From Glandiceps talaboti (lineage: Eukaryota > Hemichordata > Enteropneusta > Spengelidae): a stretch of DNA of 64,000 nt. The notes beneath the pieces were generated by a model that worked only from the letters and a program-made list of their open reading frames with translations, was not told the DNA's origin and did no database searches. A program made the position numbers and the translations under genes. The DNA is taken from contig NC_135550.1 in NCBI RefSeq assembly GCF_964340395.1, forward strand, positions 16,349,484 to 16,413,483, read 5' to 3'. Below, in pieces: positions 52,901-63,333 of the stretch. Every line of letters starts with the position of its first letter. Position 1 is the stretch's first letter.

Positions 52901-55900
52901 ACACAGAAAGCAAGAATTCAGACAAAATGTAAGATTTTTGAGAAAAAGTTGTGATATATACTACTCACTGTCATCTGTTACAGCTAACTCTACTATACTG
53001 AAGACAACAGCAGCAAAGATAACTATGAAGTCAAACCTACAAGAAACAGAGGAAGATTGAAAAAGTCTTGAAAATATAGTTAGCCAAGACAAGACAATTG
53101 AAAGAATTTCTGAAACTGAGCCAAAGTTACACCAGCTGTTAGTAATAGCATCCATTTTTTGTCACTATCCACACACAAACAAAGTTGTACACATTCAAAC
53201 AAAAAACATAGATTTATACCCTGGTTATTCTTCATCATGATAACACATCTCTATGTCCTTGAGTCTGAAGTGGGTTGAATATGCCAAAATCTCTCAGTAA
53301 CACATGTATTGAAAAAAATGGAAAACAGTTCTGAAAGACTAACATTCTGAGGTACTAAATGCTGATCAATTTGCAATTTAGCTACTATAAATACATCACA
53401 CACTCTAATTTATTGTGCATTTTTTTCTAAAATACCAGGTTTGAATTTTGCTAGTGATAATCACTAGAAGTAGACTTTACTAATGAGAATACAACAGATA
53501 TTTTTTAATCTACAGTTGAAAGTATGCCCCTTCCCCCCCAAAAAACAAAACAAAACAAAAAACAAAAAACAAAAAACACCGACAAATAAACTCAGCTTGT
53601 GACCCTCTAATAGTACAGGTACAATATTTGGGTATACTCACTTATTCCAATCCCTTCTGAAGAACTCCTTGACTCCTAGTACATACATTTTGGCAATGAT
53701 TTCCAGAGAGAAGACAGTCAGAAAGAACCAGTCAGATTCTTCAATACTCAAAGCAATGAAGATAGCATTGAGTACAATCAAACCATCAAACACCCATATA
53801 AAGGCACTGTGATTGAACAAACACAGACAGTGAATGACACTGAAGTCACTACTGACTTCTTAAACTTTGTCTTCAAGACTCATTACCATGAAGAAATACT
53901 TTGCCAAAAATTAAGACCGTAAAACACAAACATTACAGTAGTAATGATTTTGGTTCGGTGTTTCACTCATGGGACGTATTACAATTTTTGACACAGAGCT
54001 AGACAAATTTCAACTCTAGGCTAATATAACACAGACACAACAAACACAACAGGATCCTTTACCCAATCACACTGAACAGAACAGTAAGAAGCATTGCTAT
54101 TCTTCTCCAGTGCAGTAATAAACAGACTACTAATGATAACATTACACAGGGACTTCATCATTTAAATTCTAACTGATAATCAACATATCAACTTGGCTAC
54201 TTCTACATCACCATTATGCATGGCACCAATGTAAATTGTTTCTTGTGCATTAGAAGTTGCCTGTTCGAGTGTGTGTAAAAAAATGTCATGTTACATGAGT
54301 GAAACACCAAACCAACATCATTTTAGCTGTAAAGCATTGAGAACAATGAAAGTTATCAATAGAACAGAAGCACATTAATTGACAATCTTTCAAAACAGAA
54401 TGCAACAAAGATCATTGCAGACAGTACAAATCAGACCATCAAATACAATTGGCAAATGATAAAAACATTCGCAAGTTTTGGTTCGGAACCGTGACAACGA
54501 TTTCAGACTTACCGATGTAGAACTATTCTTTGAAACCAAAGACTTGGTTTAGATAAGTAACACGAAGGCCAGTGTGACTCCATGAATGTCATTTGATCTT
54601 CTTCTTCCAACAGTGGAACATTCAAAAGATCATGCATTCGTAGAAACTCTCTCTTATCTAATGAATAATATGAAATATAGTGTCCTAGTTATCTCTTGGT
54701 TTTATCTCCTGAAGGCATTTACTATTTTAGCAAAAAGTACAGTTTGTACGTCATCAGTTTTTAAAGTTGAATGATATTACCTACAGATCCAGTTAGTTTA
54801 CCTTTTGTTATATTTCCTGAATTTTTCCCTTTTCAAAAAGTCACCAAACATGATTGCATAACAGTTTAAACTTGCTGAATTACCTGGCTGCTGATCACTG
54901 ATGGTACTTGACGTACACAGGCTTGGCATTTGTTTTGGAACAGTCTGAATTGACAGTGGACCATTTCATTGTGGGATGCTAAATAGAGATTTGATCACTG
55001 GGTGATCATATACATGTCAGAAAGTACAAACATGATAAACCCCTACCCCACAAACCCCTATCATAAATCTATGACAGCGGCAATTGAGGTTTTGGCTTAC
55101 TAAGACAGCCACAAGTAAAACTTTTATTGTTGTGAAATGTCGAGTAGCTATCGAATGGACATTGTCTTTTTTATTATTGTATACCCACAGTAGGGTGACG
55201 TTTCTGATGACTTCCATGATCTTGCAATGTACCCTTTGATCAAGATACAGTAGTCTCCAAAAATGTGATTAGATTTACAGCACTGAGGCATTGCTATCAC
55301 TTGCCTGTACAATCCGTAAACCCATCGAACAACAATAGTTTTAGTTTGTATCTATCTTCTCCAGTAAGTCAAAACTTCCATTGCCACTGCAGTGTATATA
55401 CTTACTGACAAAGCCATTACTATTCTCATCAAGTACACTCCACAGCAAGTCAATTCTCTCTGTACTGGCCAATGGTGTCACTATTCTCATCACTGCATCA
55501 AACTTCATTTTAGTCACCACATAGACACCATGGATTTGGATTTTCAAAATGTCAAAAGCCACGTTGAGGGTACGACGTCTTTGAAACACAGACTTTTGAA
55601 CCTCAGTCTAAAAATATGATTCAGAAGAGAGAAATGTTGAGCATGATGTCAAAAGAAGGAAAATGAGGGAAAAATGAAGGCTAAAATCAGATGGACAATA
55701 TATCAAAAAGTTAACACAATGGGGCTTTAAAAAACTCTCTGAGCTCCTAAAAACATTTCAACCTAAAACAAAGTTAGTTGATTGTTTTGATTAGTAGGGA
55801 ATGCAAACCAGCTTTTTTTCTGGGAAATTCTGGGAAAGATGATTCATTCAAAGGAGGCAACATGTCTGGGCCAAAAGCTGCCCTCCTAGTTGCCAACCTA

Positions 55901-57542
55901 CACAATCTTTTGTCTTCCTGATGACAATATGGTGTTTTATCATTCTGGATAATAGAACACTTGTTATGTATATTTATCACTCATTTCAACACTAAATTTC
56001 AGTATACAGTAAACAAGGAATGTATAAGTACAAGTAAATGTAATAAAATTTCCATAGTTATAGAAACATGAAAAAAAAATACCTAGACAGTCATCAAGTA
56101 GTGAATGAAATTGGTGAGTGAGATGAACTTGCACCTTACCTTGAGATGTTTTCTGTAATTGTTGTAAATGACGGCTAAAATAACACTCATAAATATATAC
56201 ATGCATATGATGAGGTAGCAAATGAAAAATAAACTGAACCAATAGTTTTGATCATAGGCTGGCATCCTGTAAGTAAAAGTCAGTACATTAGAGCATAATG
56301 CTATATTCAAGTCAATCAATCAATCTTTATTGCATAACAACTAACATACCGTAACAAGCATGGTAAAGCATACAAAAACTGCATACAGAAATAAAGTGAA
56401 TACAATACAATTCATTTAGCCAACTGCAGGAGGACTGTTTACATTGCATACCCATCTTACAGTCATTTTTTTAAAATGTGTCACAAGAGGGCACCCCACA
56501 TGGAGAAATATACTGGCTAAAAATCACACAGTAATACATAAAGTAGTCAACAAAATGTGGCTAAACAACTTTCAGTTCCTAATAATCATGTTCTTTGAAG
56601 CAAATTATAATAAGTTTTTTGGACTTATTAGGAGGTATGTCAAACTTTTGCCTTGAAATACTGGGAAATGATATCTCTGAAAGTATGGCTCTCAAGGCTG
56701 ATGGCAAACAGCACTTCTAGTGGCCAAACTATACAATCTTTTGTTTTTCTGATAACCATATAATGTGGTGCATTGAAAAAAAATCACAAGAAAACCTTGT
56801 ATTTGTGATAAGTTGACAAATATTTAGGAACGCCAATTTATCTGCCTCGTATCTGAACATGTTTTAGTATTTGGAATGCAGTAAACACCACAGTACTTTA
56901 TTTCAATATATATATAAAAAAAAATTTAAAAAAAAACATCAAAATCTGGAATCTCAATTTGTTTCAGTTGTTGGAATAAAAAAATTTAGTTCACAACAAA
57001 ACAAAAACAAATAAATGGTAACAGAGATGTTTCCATTATCCCGATATGATTTCCCAAGAAAGATCAGGGAGGCTACCAACATCAAATAGTACAATCCCCA
57101 TGATCAACAGAGTTGGGGTCATTGAACTACCTAACATCTACAATCGGCTGATCATACCGCCACCTAGTGGTCAGCGGTAACTATGGAATTCCTCATTCTG
57201 ATGAGGATTGGTGACCAAGACACTCTGCTTGTAAGTTATAACCCTTATAACCTGTATAAGTCCAAACAAATGTACTGAAAGCCACCATAAACTGACAATT
57301 TTCAGATTGAGTCTACAATACTTACATAATATCAGGGCTGTTTGCTGTCGTCACAAATATATAAAGTTCATAGAAATTATCCCAGTAATTTGACATGTAC
57401 TTTAGTCCAGTTCTGGTTTTAAAGTTTCTATTTGTCAAATGACAAAGAAAGAGAGAGAGAGAGAGGAAAAAAATGTAAAATCTAACAGAAAATTATTGCA
57501 ACTGTAAATGGTAATTGATAATGATGAACACATGACTTTTGT

Positions 57543-57638
<96 letters not shown>

Positions 57639-57639
57639 G

Positions 57640-57678
<39 letters not shown>

Positions 57679-57707
57679 TGACAGACAGACAGACAGACAG
57701 ACAGACA

Positions 57708-57753
<46 letters not shown>

Positions 57754-58980
57754 CACAGAAAGGGGAAGGAGTGGGTTCTTGTATATACCGTATATTTAAG
57801 GATTGATAATCTTGAGGAAAAACATGATTTGAACTTCTTACAACCTTGATACAAACACAACATACAGTAAAAAGTGATAAAAAAAACATGACACTAACAG
57901 TTTAGTGACTACTGAAAACAAAAAACAAACCACATATATTTCTTTGACTTTAGAAATGTGAAATAATATCAATAACTTAAAAGTAAAAGGTTTGAGTGGA
58001 TCAAGCAAATTATAAAGGAAACAAATTATTTTCATATCAAATTAACCAAGTATTGAAGTACATTATAATATTACAATGTTATTGATAATATAAAACTCAC
58101 CTGTTCTCAAACATCTTCAGCGCCATAAGGGCAAACAATGCAATTAAAATAAAAAATAATATCAAAACTATTATAATATCTGGCAGGGTTCTCCTTATAT
58201 TGCGAAATGCACGTCGTATCTGTGTTAAATAAAGAAAAGTTACAAATTCAAATTAGAATTGCCTGTCATTCAGTTTGTAAGACCAGCACAAACAGATGTT
58301 ACACAGTTACTAGACAAGTCTTCATAGAAGACACAGGTCCTCAAATGATTTACTTCTATGCGACTGAATAGTGACATGATTTGACAGAAATTGGATATTA
58401 CATGTCTGAGAAATGAAGTATTACAGACATAGTTTCTCCCCTCCTTTGTGGGACTAAAAACAATGGATGTATACCCCGGTTGTTCTATTGCCATGACAAC
58501 ATGTGGTTACATTATTGCTTGAAATAGGAGTCAGAAAAACTGAAGAAAGAAAGACCAACAAAATGAAGTTTAAAGCGAGCCATACCTGTCGTCCTTCAGA
58601 GACATTGATCATTAACAATGGTCTCAACATCCGTGACCATCTAACAGTGTGAATTCCACTCTCTATCAGAGCTATGTACAGTATCATATCCAGGAACATT
58701 AACTGTCATAAACAAATACAATCAGATATATAACATTATACCATGCACAATGTGGGATGTTTAACAGCCCTCATGGTTCTAGGCATCTACTGGTACCCTC
58801 ATAGTCAGGTGAATAGTGCCCCATTATGCAAATTGAGAGGTTACTTTGGTTCAATAGTCCATACCACGTGGTACAATCTAAGCCAATCACTGAAGGCTAT
58901 ATGAACACGGTGTGTTATATAGTATGGTATAGCATTATGTCACTCTTCATTGTGACCAATCAATTTGAGTTCGTATTTTC

Positions 58981-59020
<40 letters not shown>

Positions 59021-62000
59021 AACAGGTTGAGGTACGTTGTCACAAACAGATGGCGAGAAACAAATCACAAATCACAATGTAGTAGACAGACTACAAGTAT
59101 CCATAAATACTTACTGCAATTGTTCCAATGGTAATTAAATTTTTCAAATCACTCCACCATTTCAAACCTGATGTGAACATTTTGGCATGTATTAATCTAC
59201 AAATGAATGCAGTTAGACAAGCCAACTCTATCATCATGGTTGCCTGTAACACAAAAATATCAGTACAGAAAAATTGTCAGACATTTACCTGATCATGGTC
59301 GTGTTAACAAAATTTCAAAACTATGGTAATCAAGGTATTCAACTCTGACTCTGACTTCATTTCAATCTTTCCTGGCAGTGAGGTAATTTTCATGTAAACA
59401 GTAAATAAACATTCATGGTAGATGTTTTACACTGACAGGACTCATCAATATTCAGTGTTCAACCAATGAATGTGTTATTTCTGCTAACTCCCATGATGCA
59501 ATAACCCATCTAGCAAAGATACTCTATAAAGGCACAAGATCAACTTGATGTTTCTCTGAAATCGGAAGTAGTTGTAGGTGATGTAAAATCATGCAATGAC
59601 TCTCCAGAATCCACAGTTTGTGATCTCTCTATTTCCTGGGGTGACATTCCCCTTTACTACAAAAAAGATTGTGGGTTGTCTTACCCAGTATGGTAATGCT
59701 AGACTTGGTACAGCTGGTTCCTCAAACAACGCCAAGCCATGAATTATGATAATGAAGATATATATTGTCCATCTCAAAACCCAATGATTGTATAAATGAT
59801 ACAATCTACAAAAAAAAAGAAAAAAAAGAACAGAAACATGACAATTTAAAAATCCAGTAACTATTTCCATAGCCTACCTATAGCCTCAAAGAACAGCTGA
59901 CATTATTTCCATGATCACAACTAACATTTTTGTATTTTCAAATTTCGCTTCCACTGTCCTGAAAGACTAAGAAACGCATTTATATTTCTCCTGTCACATG
60001 CACACATCGATACCCTAAACGTTTCTTCTCACTTTACCTACCATACTGTAAATGGGTTACTTGTCATGTGGGATGACATCGTAACTAGGAACAGGTCATT
60101 GTCAGTCAGTAAACGAAAATCAGGGTATACTAGTATACTACAGGTGACATCGGATCATACATACACCCAGATTTCATTACATATTAATGTTGTATGGTAC
60201 AATCATAATGTACAGTCTATGGTACAATCACTCCATATCACATAGCCACACGCTCTGAGTGTTAATGACTATATTTCTAATTCTGTGGCCAAAGACAATA
60301 CAGAATATGTTAACTGGGAAAGAGTGTTTCACATCAATTTAAAGACAAGAGTGTTTTATACCAACTTTCTGGCCAATAAATCCAACAGCAACTTACCTCA
60401 GTTCCTGTTCTCCGTGTTTGAAATGTCCATTCCTTGAATGCCATACATCTATTATAAGTGTACCAGCTAGGAATAAATCCTATGGAGGTAATCAAAAATT
60501 GCTACCAATTGCATATTTTATATATATCAAAAAAATGTGTTTGCACTTCAGCAGTTTTTTCAACTACTAATACACCATCTGCTGCATTACTTGTCTCTGT
60601 GAATTAATTATGTTATTTCCCAATATTTTTCTTCAGTGAGAAAAATACAAGTGACCTAAGGGGCCTTGTCACTATGAATCGCTAGACGAGCTGTGACAAA
60701 CCCTTAGGTCATGAGTATTTTCCAATAATACAAAGGTGGGGAATAATATAATTGTACCTTCCATAAGCATAATTTATGATATATTGGTAAAATTATGGCA
60801 ATTTGGTACGTTTTGACTCATATTTGGGCATCACAGTACCAATGACTTAAATGCAAGTTGTTATGGTGTAGAATGACCATGGTAAAAAATCTACATTTTG
60901 TATTTGAAATCATTATCTTAAATTATGCATTGTATAATGAATTTTATCTAACCAGGTCACTATCACGAACATTGTTGCCAAGTTTTTGTAACATCTAGGT
61001 TTGCATGATAGTTTGTGCAAATAAATATATTTTACTCCAACCTATTTCATTCTCAAAGTGTCTGGAACATTCTAAAATTTGTAGCATCACTTTTTTCTCA
61101 TAGAGTATTGCTATGTAATGTTCAGTTGTTTGTTTGTTTGTTTTATCTAACATCTAGTACTGCTGATTTGACTTGTATACAATATTCTGTTCAAAAGATT
61201 TGTTGAAATTTATAACAGTTACAGCAGTTCTATGGTATGAAAATCATTACCACAAAAATGGCATCACAAATGTTCACAGTACTTATTTGTACAACTGATA
61301 CCACAGATAAGAGTAAAATGTTGTCCCTCTTTGTCTGGCAGTCTGGCATTTTTTATGACATAAACTCTCATTTGTAAACACATTTGGATACACAGGCAGA
61401 CAGACAGACAATGTTGGATTCCAGTGATTGCAAGTGTGAAGTAAAATAACCAAGAAACATTTTCATTCGTTTTAAACTTTTCTTCATTTCAAAATTCAGA
61501 ATTACTGACTATGTTACTTGAGATAATTATTATCTCCCTCCTACCTGGGCATGTAGCCAATATATGGTTAGTTATCAGACTTTGGACTATGGCTGTAGTT
61601 AGTTTCCACATGTACATAAGTTTTTTTATCAAGTGTTGGGGTGGATCCCTGCTGATACTTACTTGATAAGTTATTGAACTTTGAACTTTTGAAGTTTGTG
61701 GCCAGCATGCATGTCCCTCTTTGTTTGTGTATGTTTTGACATACATTTTAATACCATACTATGCAACAGTAAACTAACAAATATTCTAAAGAATAATTTT
61801 GATTAAAAGTTGTCTTTGAATCACAAAGAAAAAAAGACAGAAGGCAAAATAACAAACAAGATAAATGAATTTTTTAATGAATTTACAAAACATCCTAGTT
61901 AGAGAACATCTAACGATGTCTCGTTTTCAGACCGTCATTCATTGATGTCAAGGCACTTTGACAAACAGATTTCCGTCAACAGCTGACTAGAATTACATAT

Positions 62001-63099
62001 AATGTTTCCTTCCCAGCCACTACTTTGTTACTTCAGCAAAGTTGATATGCGATAAAAGAAAACCATAGTTTAGTTTAGTTTAGTTTAATACGGTCAGCGT
62101 TTCTATTTCTCTGGGTGGGCGCTTATGGGGGAGGATCTAGGCATACAGGAGCCACCCAAATGACCCCATTCTACCAGATCTTCAAGTGTCTCGTTACGTT
62201 AGGTGAATTCAACAAGTAAACAAACAAACAACCAATCAATCATAAAACCACTTTTGCTTAAGGACAGGTCATTAAATTTCAACCAAGTACCAACGATTTC
62301 ATTCCATGGCTAGCTGCTTGGAGAAAACTGAATATCTGTACTATTGAATTATCTACAAACTGAGTTTTCCATGACCGATAATTATTTTTTTTTTTTACAT
62401 TTTTGTGATAAAAATCTTTTGTTTAATTCAGTTTCGATTATCAATATTATTCTACGTATACAACATGCAACTCGGTTGAAAATACCACCAATGAAAACTA
62501 GTTGTATTTGGATAAATGCAACGTATCCTGACGAGAAATTAGCGAACGACCACTGCATGCAGACTACTAAAATAACAAACTATTTACATATAAAATATAA
62601 ACACAGTAAAATGCGGTCTAAACATCGTGTATCAAATTACACAATAATTATCATGGCAAATACAGAACAAAAATAAGAACAAATAAGATGAAAAGGGGGA
62701 CACGTCTACGTCACAAACAATTACTGGCATGAGGAGATATAAAGTACGTACTACGATGAAACTGCATTGTAAATCATGATGCAATGGGTTGGTTCATTTG
62801 TGATCAGTGATTGTTGTGATTGCTATCATTTGGACCTTGAGTAACTTTGAGGTACATACCAGAGCAGATATCGGAGATTCGTCTGTACGCTCATCGGGAC
62901 TAACAACGTCGATGTGCACTGACTCGGTTTCTGTGAGATAAGTCACAGTTCGTTCCCGGATAGTCAGTTCTCCAGGTCCACTTTCCGACGTGTCTTCTAC
63001 TTCATTGGCAGAGGCTGGCGTAATATCTTCAGCGGACTGTTGTTGGGTAATGTGCCCCGTAGTGGGGCCGTTCGGAACGCCCCCGTTTTGCGAGGACAT
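46825..63099 (-). CDS. TPCN: Two-pore channel (TPC family voltage-gated cation channel), complete, 20 coding exons
   Basis: Two six-helix channel repeats in one 841-residue chain, the usual TPC size. Domain I: S1 about 116-135, S4 with R212, R215 and R218, filter TTANSPD at 296-302, S6 to about 340. The linker holds an EF-hand loop (406-417). Domain II: S1 about 462-482, S4 FVLRVLRLFK (562-571), filter FELTVVNQW (670-678) and S6 LMNIFVAFVLEVF. TPCs conduct Na+ or Ca2+ across endolysosomal, and in some paralogues plasma, membranes and act as half of a dimer. The pattern (VVNQW, RWSRMLRPLL, QIRRAFRNIRRTLPD) looks closer to TPC1/TPC3 than TPC2; I lean to TPC3 but cannot prove it. The start ATG has A at -3 and all 19 introns keep the frame. 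A basic run (KKRKKRK, 754-760) and acidic tail follow the last helix. A sequon NGS at 645-647 lies in the domain II pore loop. Confidence 0.96.
47369..47493 (-). CDS. TPCN: Channel exon 19: basic/acidic cytosolic segment
   Basis: Residues 752-793, SKKRKKRKEDVDELVHNIEE to RFRLSKS. The join to exon 18 works only as CA+G (Gln), which also excludes an extra exon in between. Confidence 0.85.
48697..49020 (-). repeat. Minisatellite in intron 18
   Basis: Units of about 35 bp built on GTGTTCAGATTACCAAA, arranged in a higher-order pattern of about three units (alternating CATAACTG, GCAAACATATC and CACTTCATA spacers). Confidence 0.9.
49025..49048. repeat. Fragment of the palindromic MITE family
   Basis: GAAGAAAAATATTGGGGGAA matches one end of the element at 15648-15793. 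Confidence 0.55.
49171..49258. repeat. Three tandem units of about 29 bp
   Basis: CCCCCTCCCCTTTGCAATAT followed by CTAATA, repeated three times. Confidence 0.9.
49283..49399 (-). CDS. TPCN: Channel exon 18: end of domain II S6
   Basis: NIFVAFVLEVFILRYSLNL to GYQLDQ, residues 713-751. 117 nt, phase 2 in and out. Confidence 0.95.
50044..50128 (-). CDS. TPCN: Channel exon 17: start of domain II S6
   Basis: ASAYVLTTSKWARLFFVFFH to VVVILM, about residues 685-712. An alternative in-frame acceptor at 50122 would remove two residues. Confidence 0.9.
50606..50855 (-). CDS. TPCN: Channel exon 16: domain II S5 end, pore loop, filter II
   Basis: Residues 602-684, VFYYIFAILGMELYAG to FELTVVNQWHNIL. The donor is weak: GTCATA after 50606 or GTTTAG after 50612, both in phase 1, so two residues at the junction are uncertain. 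Cys639 and Cys655 could form a loop disulphide. Confidence 0.93.
51325..51394 (-). CDS. TPCN: Channel exon 15: domain II S4-S5 linker and S5 start
   Basis: QFQVFILTLNNILPSLVTYG then GVIF, residues 578-601. Acceptor TTTTTCAG, donor GTAAGT. Confidence 0.94.
52338..52419 (-). CDS. TPCN: Channel exon 14: domain II S4 voltage sensor
   Basis: FQLVEQTLDTLFVLRVLRLF to GSVT, residues 551-577. R565, R568 and K571 are spaced every third residue as in a voltage sensor. Confidence 0.95.
52863..52895 (-). CDS. TPCN: Channel exon 13: 33-nt microexon, domain II S3-S4
   Basis: It encodes TFIIFGLLVSS (residues 540-550). Strong sites on both sides: GTGTCTCAG acceptor and GTAAGTTA donor. It is needed to keep a normal S3-S4 length, but its removal also leaves an open frame. 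Confidence 0.85.
52969..53036 (-). CDS. TPCN: Channel exon 12: domain II S3
   Basis: KFDFIVIFAAVVFSIVELAV then TDD, residues 517-539. The Asp in FDF is the usual S3 acidic position. Confidence 0.94.
53642..53806 (-). CDS. TPCN: Channel exon 11: domain II S1-S2
   Basis: RAFIWVFDGLIVLNAIFIAL to FFRRDWN, residues 462-516. Donor GTGAGT, acceptor CAATCACAG. Confidence 0.95.
53944..54320. mobile_element. MITE with 27-bp inverted ends in intron 10
   Basis: TTTTGGTTCGGTGTTTCACT at the left and AGTGAAACACCAAACCAACA at the right. The interior (53990-54175) is homologous to the interior of the element at 9858-10343 although the ends differ. Confidence 0.75.
54513..54657 (-). CDS. TPCN: Channel exon 10: EF-hand end and linker to domain II
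   Basis: It completes the EF loop (NKREF), then LRMHDLLNVPLLEEED to WFQRIVLH, residues 414-461. Confidence 0.93.
55406..55607 (-). CDS. TPCN: Channel exon 9: interdomain linker with EF-hand start
   Basis: TEVQKSVFQRRRTLNVAFDI to SVLDENSNGFV, residues 347-413. The acceptor is AT-rich (TATTTTTAG). Confidence 0.94.
56140..56266 (-). CDS. TPCN: Channel exon 8: domain I S6
   Basis: MPAYDQNYWFSLFFICYLII to YNNYRKHLK, residues 304-346. Confidence 0.96.
57113..57240 (+). repeat. Dispersed repeat, copy B (partner at 2160-2290)
   Basis: CATCTACAATCGGCTGATCA and GCCACCTAGTGGTCAGC in the same order as copy A. It lies in intron 7. Confidence 0.75.
57326..57427 (-). CDS. TPCN: Channel exon 7: domain I pore loop and filter
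   Basis: RNFKTRTGLKYMSNYWDNFY to VTTANSPDI, residues 270-303. 102 nt, phase 2 in and out, so it is frame-neutral. Confidence 0.95.
57547..57751. repeat. (GA)n, (GACA)n and (AC)n tract in intron 6
   Basis: In the channel pre-mRNA this reads (UG)n, (CUGU)n and about 60 CU repeats, ending 120 nt before exon 7. A smaller (GA)n is at 57446-57463. Confidence 0.97.
58101..58219 (-). CDS. TPCN: Channel exon 6: domain I S4-S5 linker and S5
   Basis: IRRAFRNIRRTLPDIIIVLI to LKMFEN, residues 231-270. Confidence 0.95.
58467..58550 (+). repeat. Dispersed repeat R2, copy in intron 5
   Basis: TATACCCCGGTTGTTCTAT and the following sequence match 15510-15620. Confidence 0.55.
58586..58702 (-). CDS. TPCN: Channel exon 5: domain I S3-S4
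   Basis: LMFLDMILYIALIESGIHTV to NVSEGRQ, residues 192-230, with RWSRMLRP. Confidence 0.95.
58983..59020. repeat. (CAA)n microsatellite
   Basis: Uninterrupted trinucleotide run in intron 4. Confidence 0.95.
59115..59243 (-). CDS. TPCN: Channel exon 4: domain I S2
   Basis: ATMMIELACLTAFICRLIHA to LITIGTIA, residues 149-191. Phase 0 at both ends. Confidence 0.95.
59577..59658. repeat. Solo end of the 9858-10343 element family
   Basis: ATGTAAAATCATGCAATGAC to CTATTTCCTGGGGTGACATT follows the right end of that element. Intron 3. Confidence 0.6.
59685..59805 (-). CDS. TPCN: Channel exon 3: domain I S1
   Basis: LYHLYNHWVLRWTIYIFIII to FEEPAVPSLALPYW, residues 108-148. The EEPAVP after S1 is a TPC signature. 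Confidence 0.95.
60397..60479 (-). CDS. TPCN: Channel exon 2: cytosolic N-terminal helix region
   Basis: DLFLAGTLIIDVWHSRNGHF to QEL, residues 81-107. It aligns by position with the FIEDAIQYRS region of vertebrate TPC2. Confidence 0.92.
60613..60746. mobile_element. Palindromic MITE, copy 2, in intron 1
   Basis: Inverted relative to the copy at 15648-15793: AATATTTTTCTTCA, GTGACCTAAGGGGCC, TCGCTAGACGA, CCCTTAGGTCA, GGGGAATAA. The rest of the 2.4-kb intron (60480-62859) has a TTTAG run and an interspersed block near 62070-62170 but no exon that I can support. Confidence 0.8.
62860..63099 (-). CDS. TPCN: Channel exon 1: start codon and cytosolic N terminus
   Basis: MSSQNGGVPNGPTTGH to DERTDESPISAL, residues 1-80: low-complexity, acidic, poorly conserved as expected. 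ATG at 63099-63097 with ACA before it. The open frame extends upstream without another ATG. Confidence 0.9.
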
Positions 63100-63325
63100 T
63101 GTTTTGCTGCTTATTATCCAACAAAAGCGGCGATCTCTCTTTCTCCTAAGCAAGTTTGTTGTAACGGTGTCATGAAATTGAGCTCTTGTTCATCCTTTTG
63201 TTAGTGGCACAGAACTATTTCAACTTCTCCCGCAAGAATTCTCACAATATCATCCAAAGGGTCGCTTCGATTCCACCCCCTTTTTCACGCCATGTTGCCC
63301 AAAGGTTACATAGTACGAGACGTAC

Positions 63326-63333
63326 CACGTGAC
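63326..63333 (-). promoter_or_regulatory. E-box GTCACGTG upstream of the channel start
   Basis: On the minus strand GGTCACGTGG lies about 230 bp before the ATG. It matches most of the GTCACGTGAC motif of lysosomal gene promoters bound by TFEB-type factors. Functional use is inference. The stretch 63,400-64,000 holds nothing recognised. Confidence 0.4.

Noticed and set aside
55341-55405. Extension of channel exon 9 beyond 55406
   Set aside because: The frame stays open for some codons, but the GTAAGT donor at 55405 and the in-frame join to exon 10, completing an EF-hand, are decisive.
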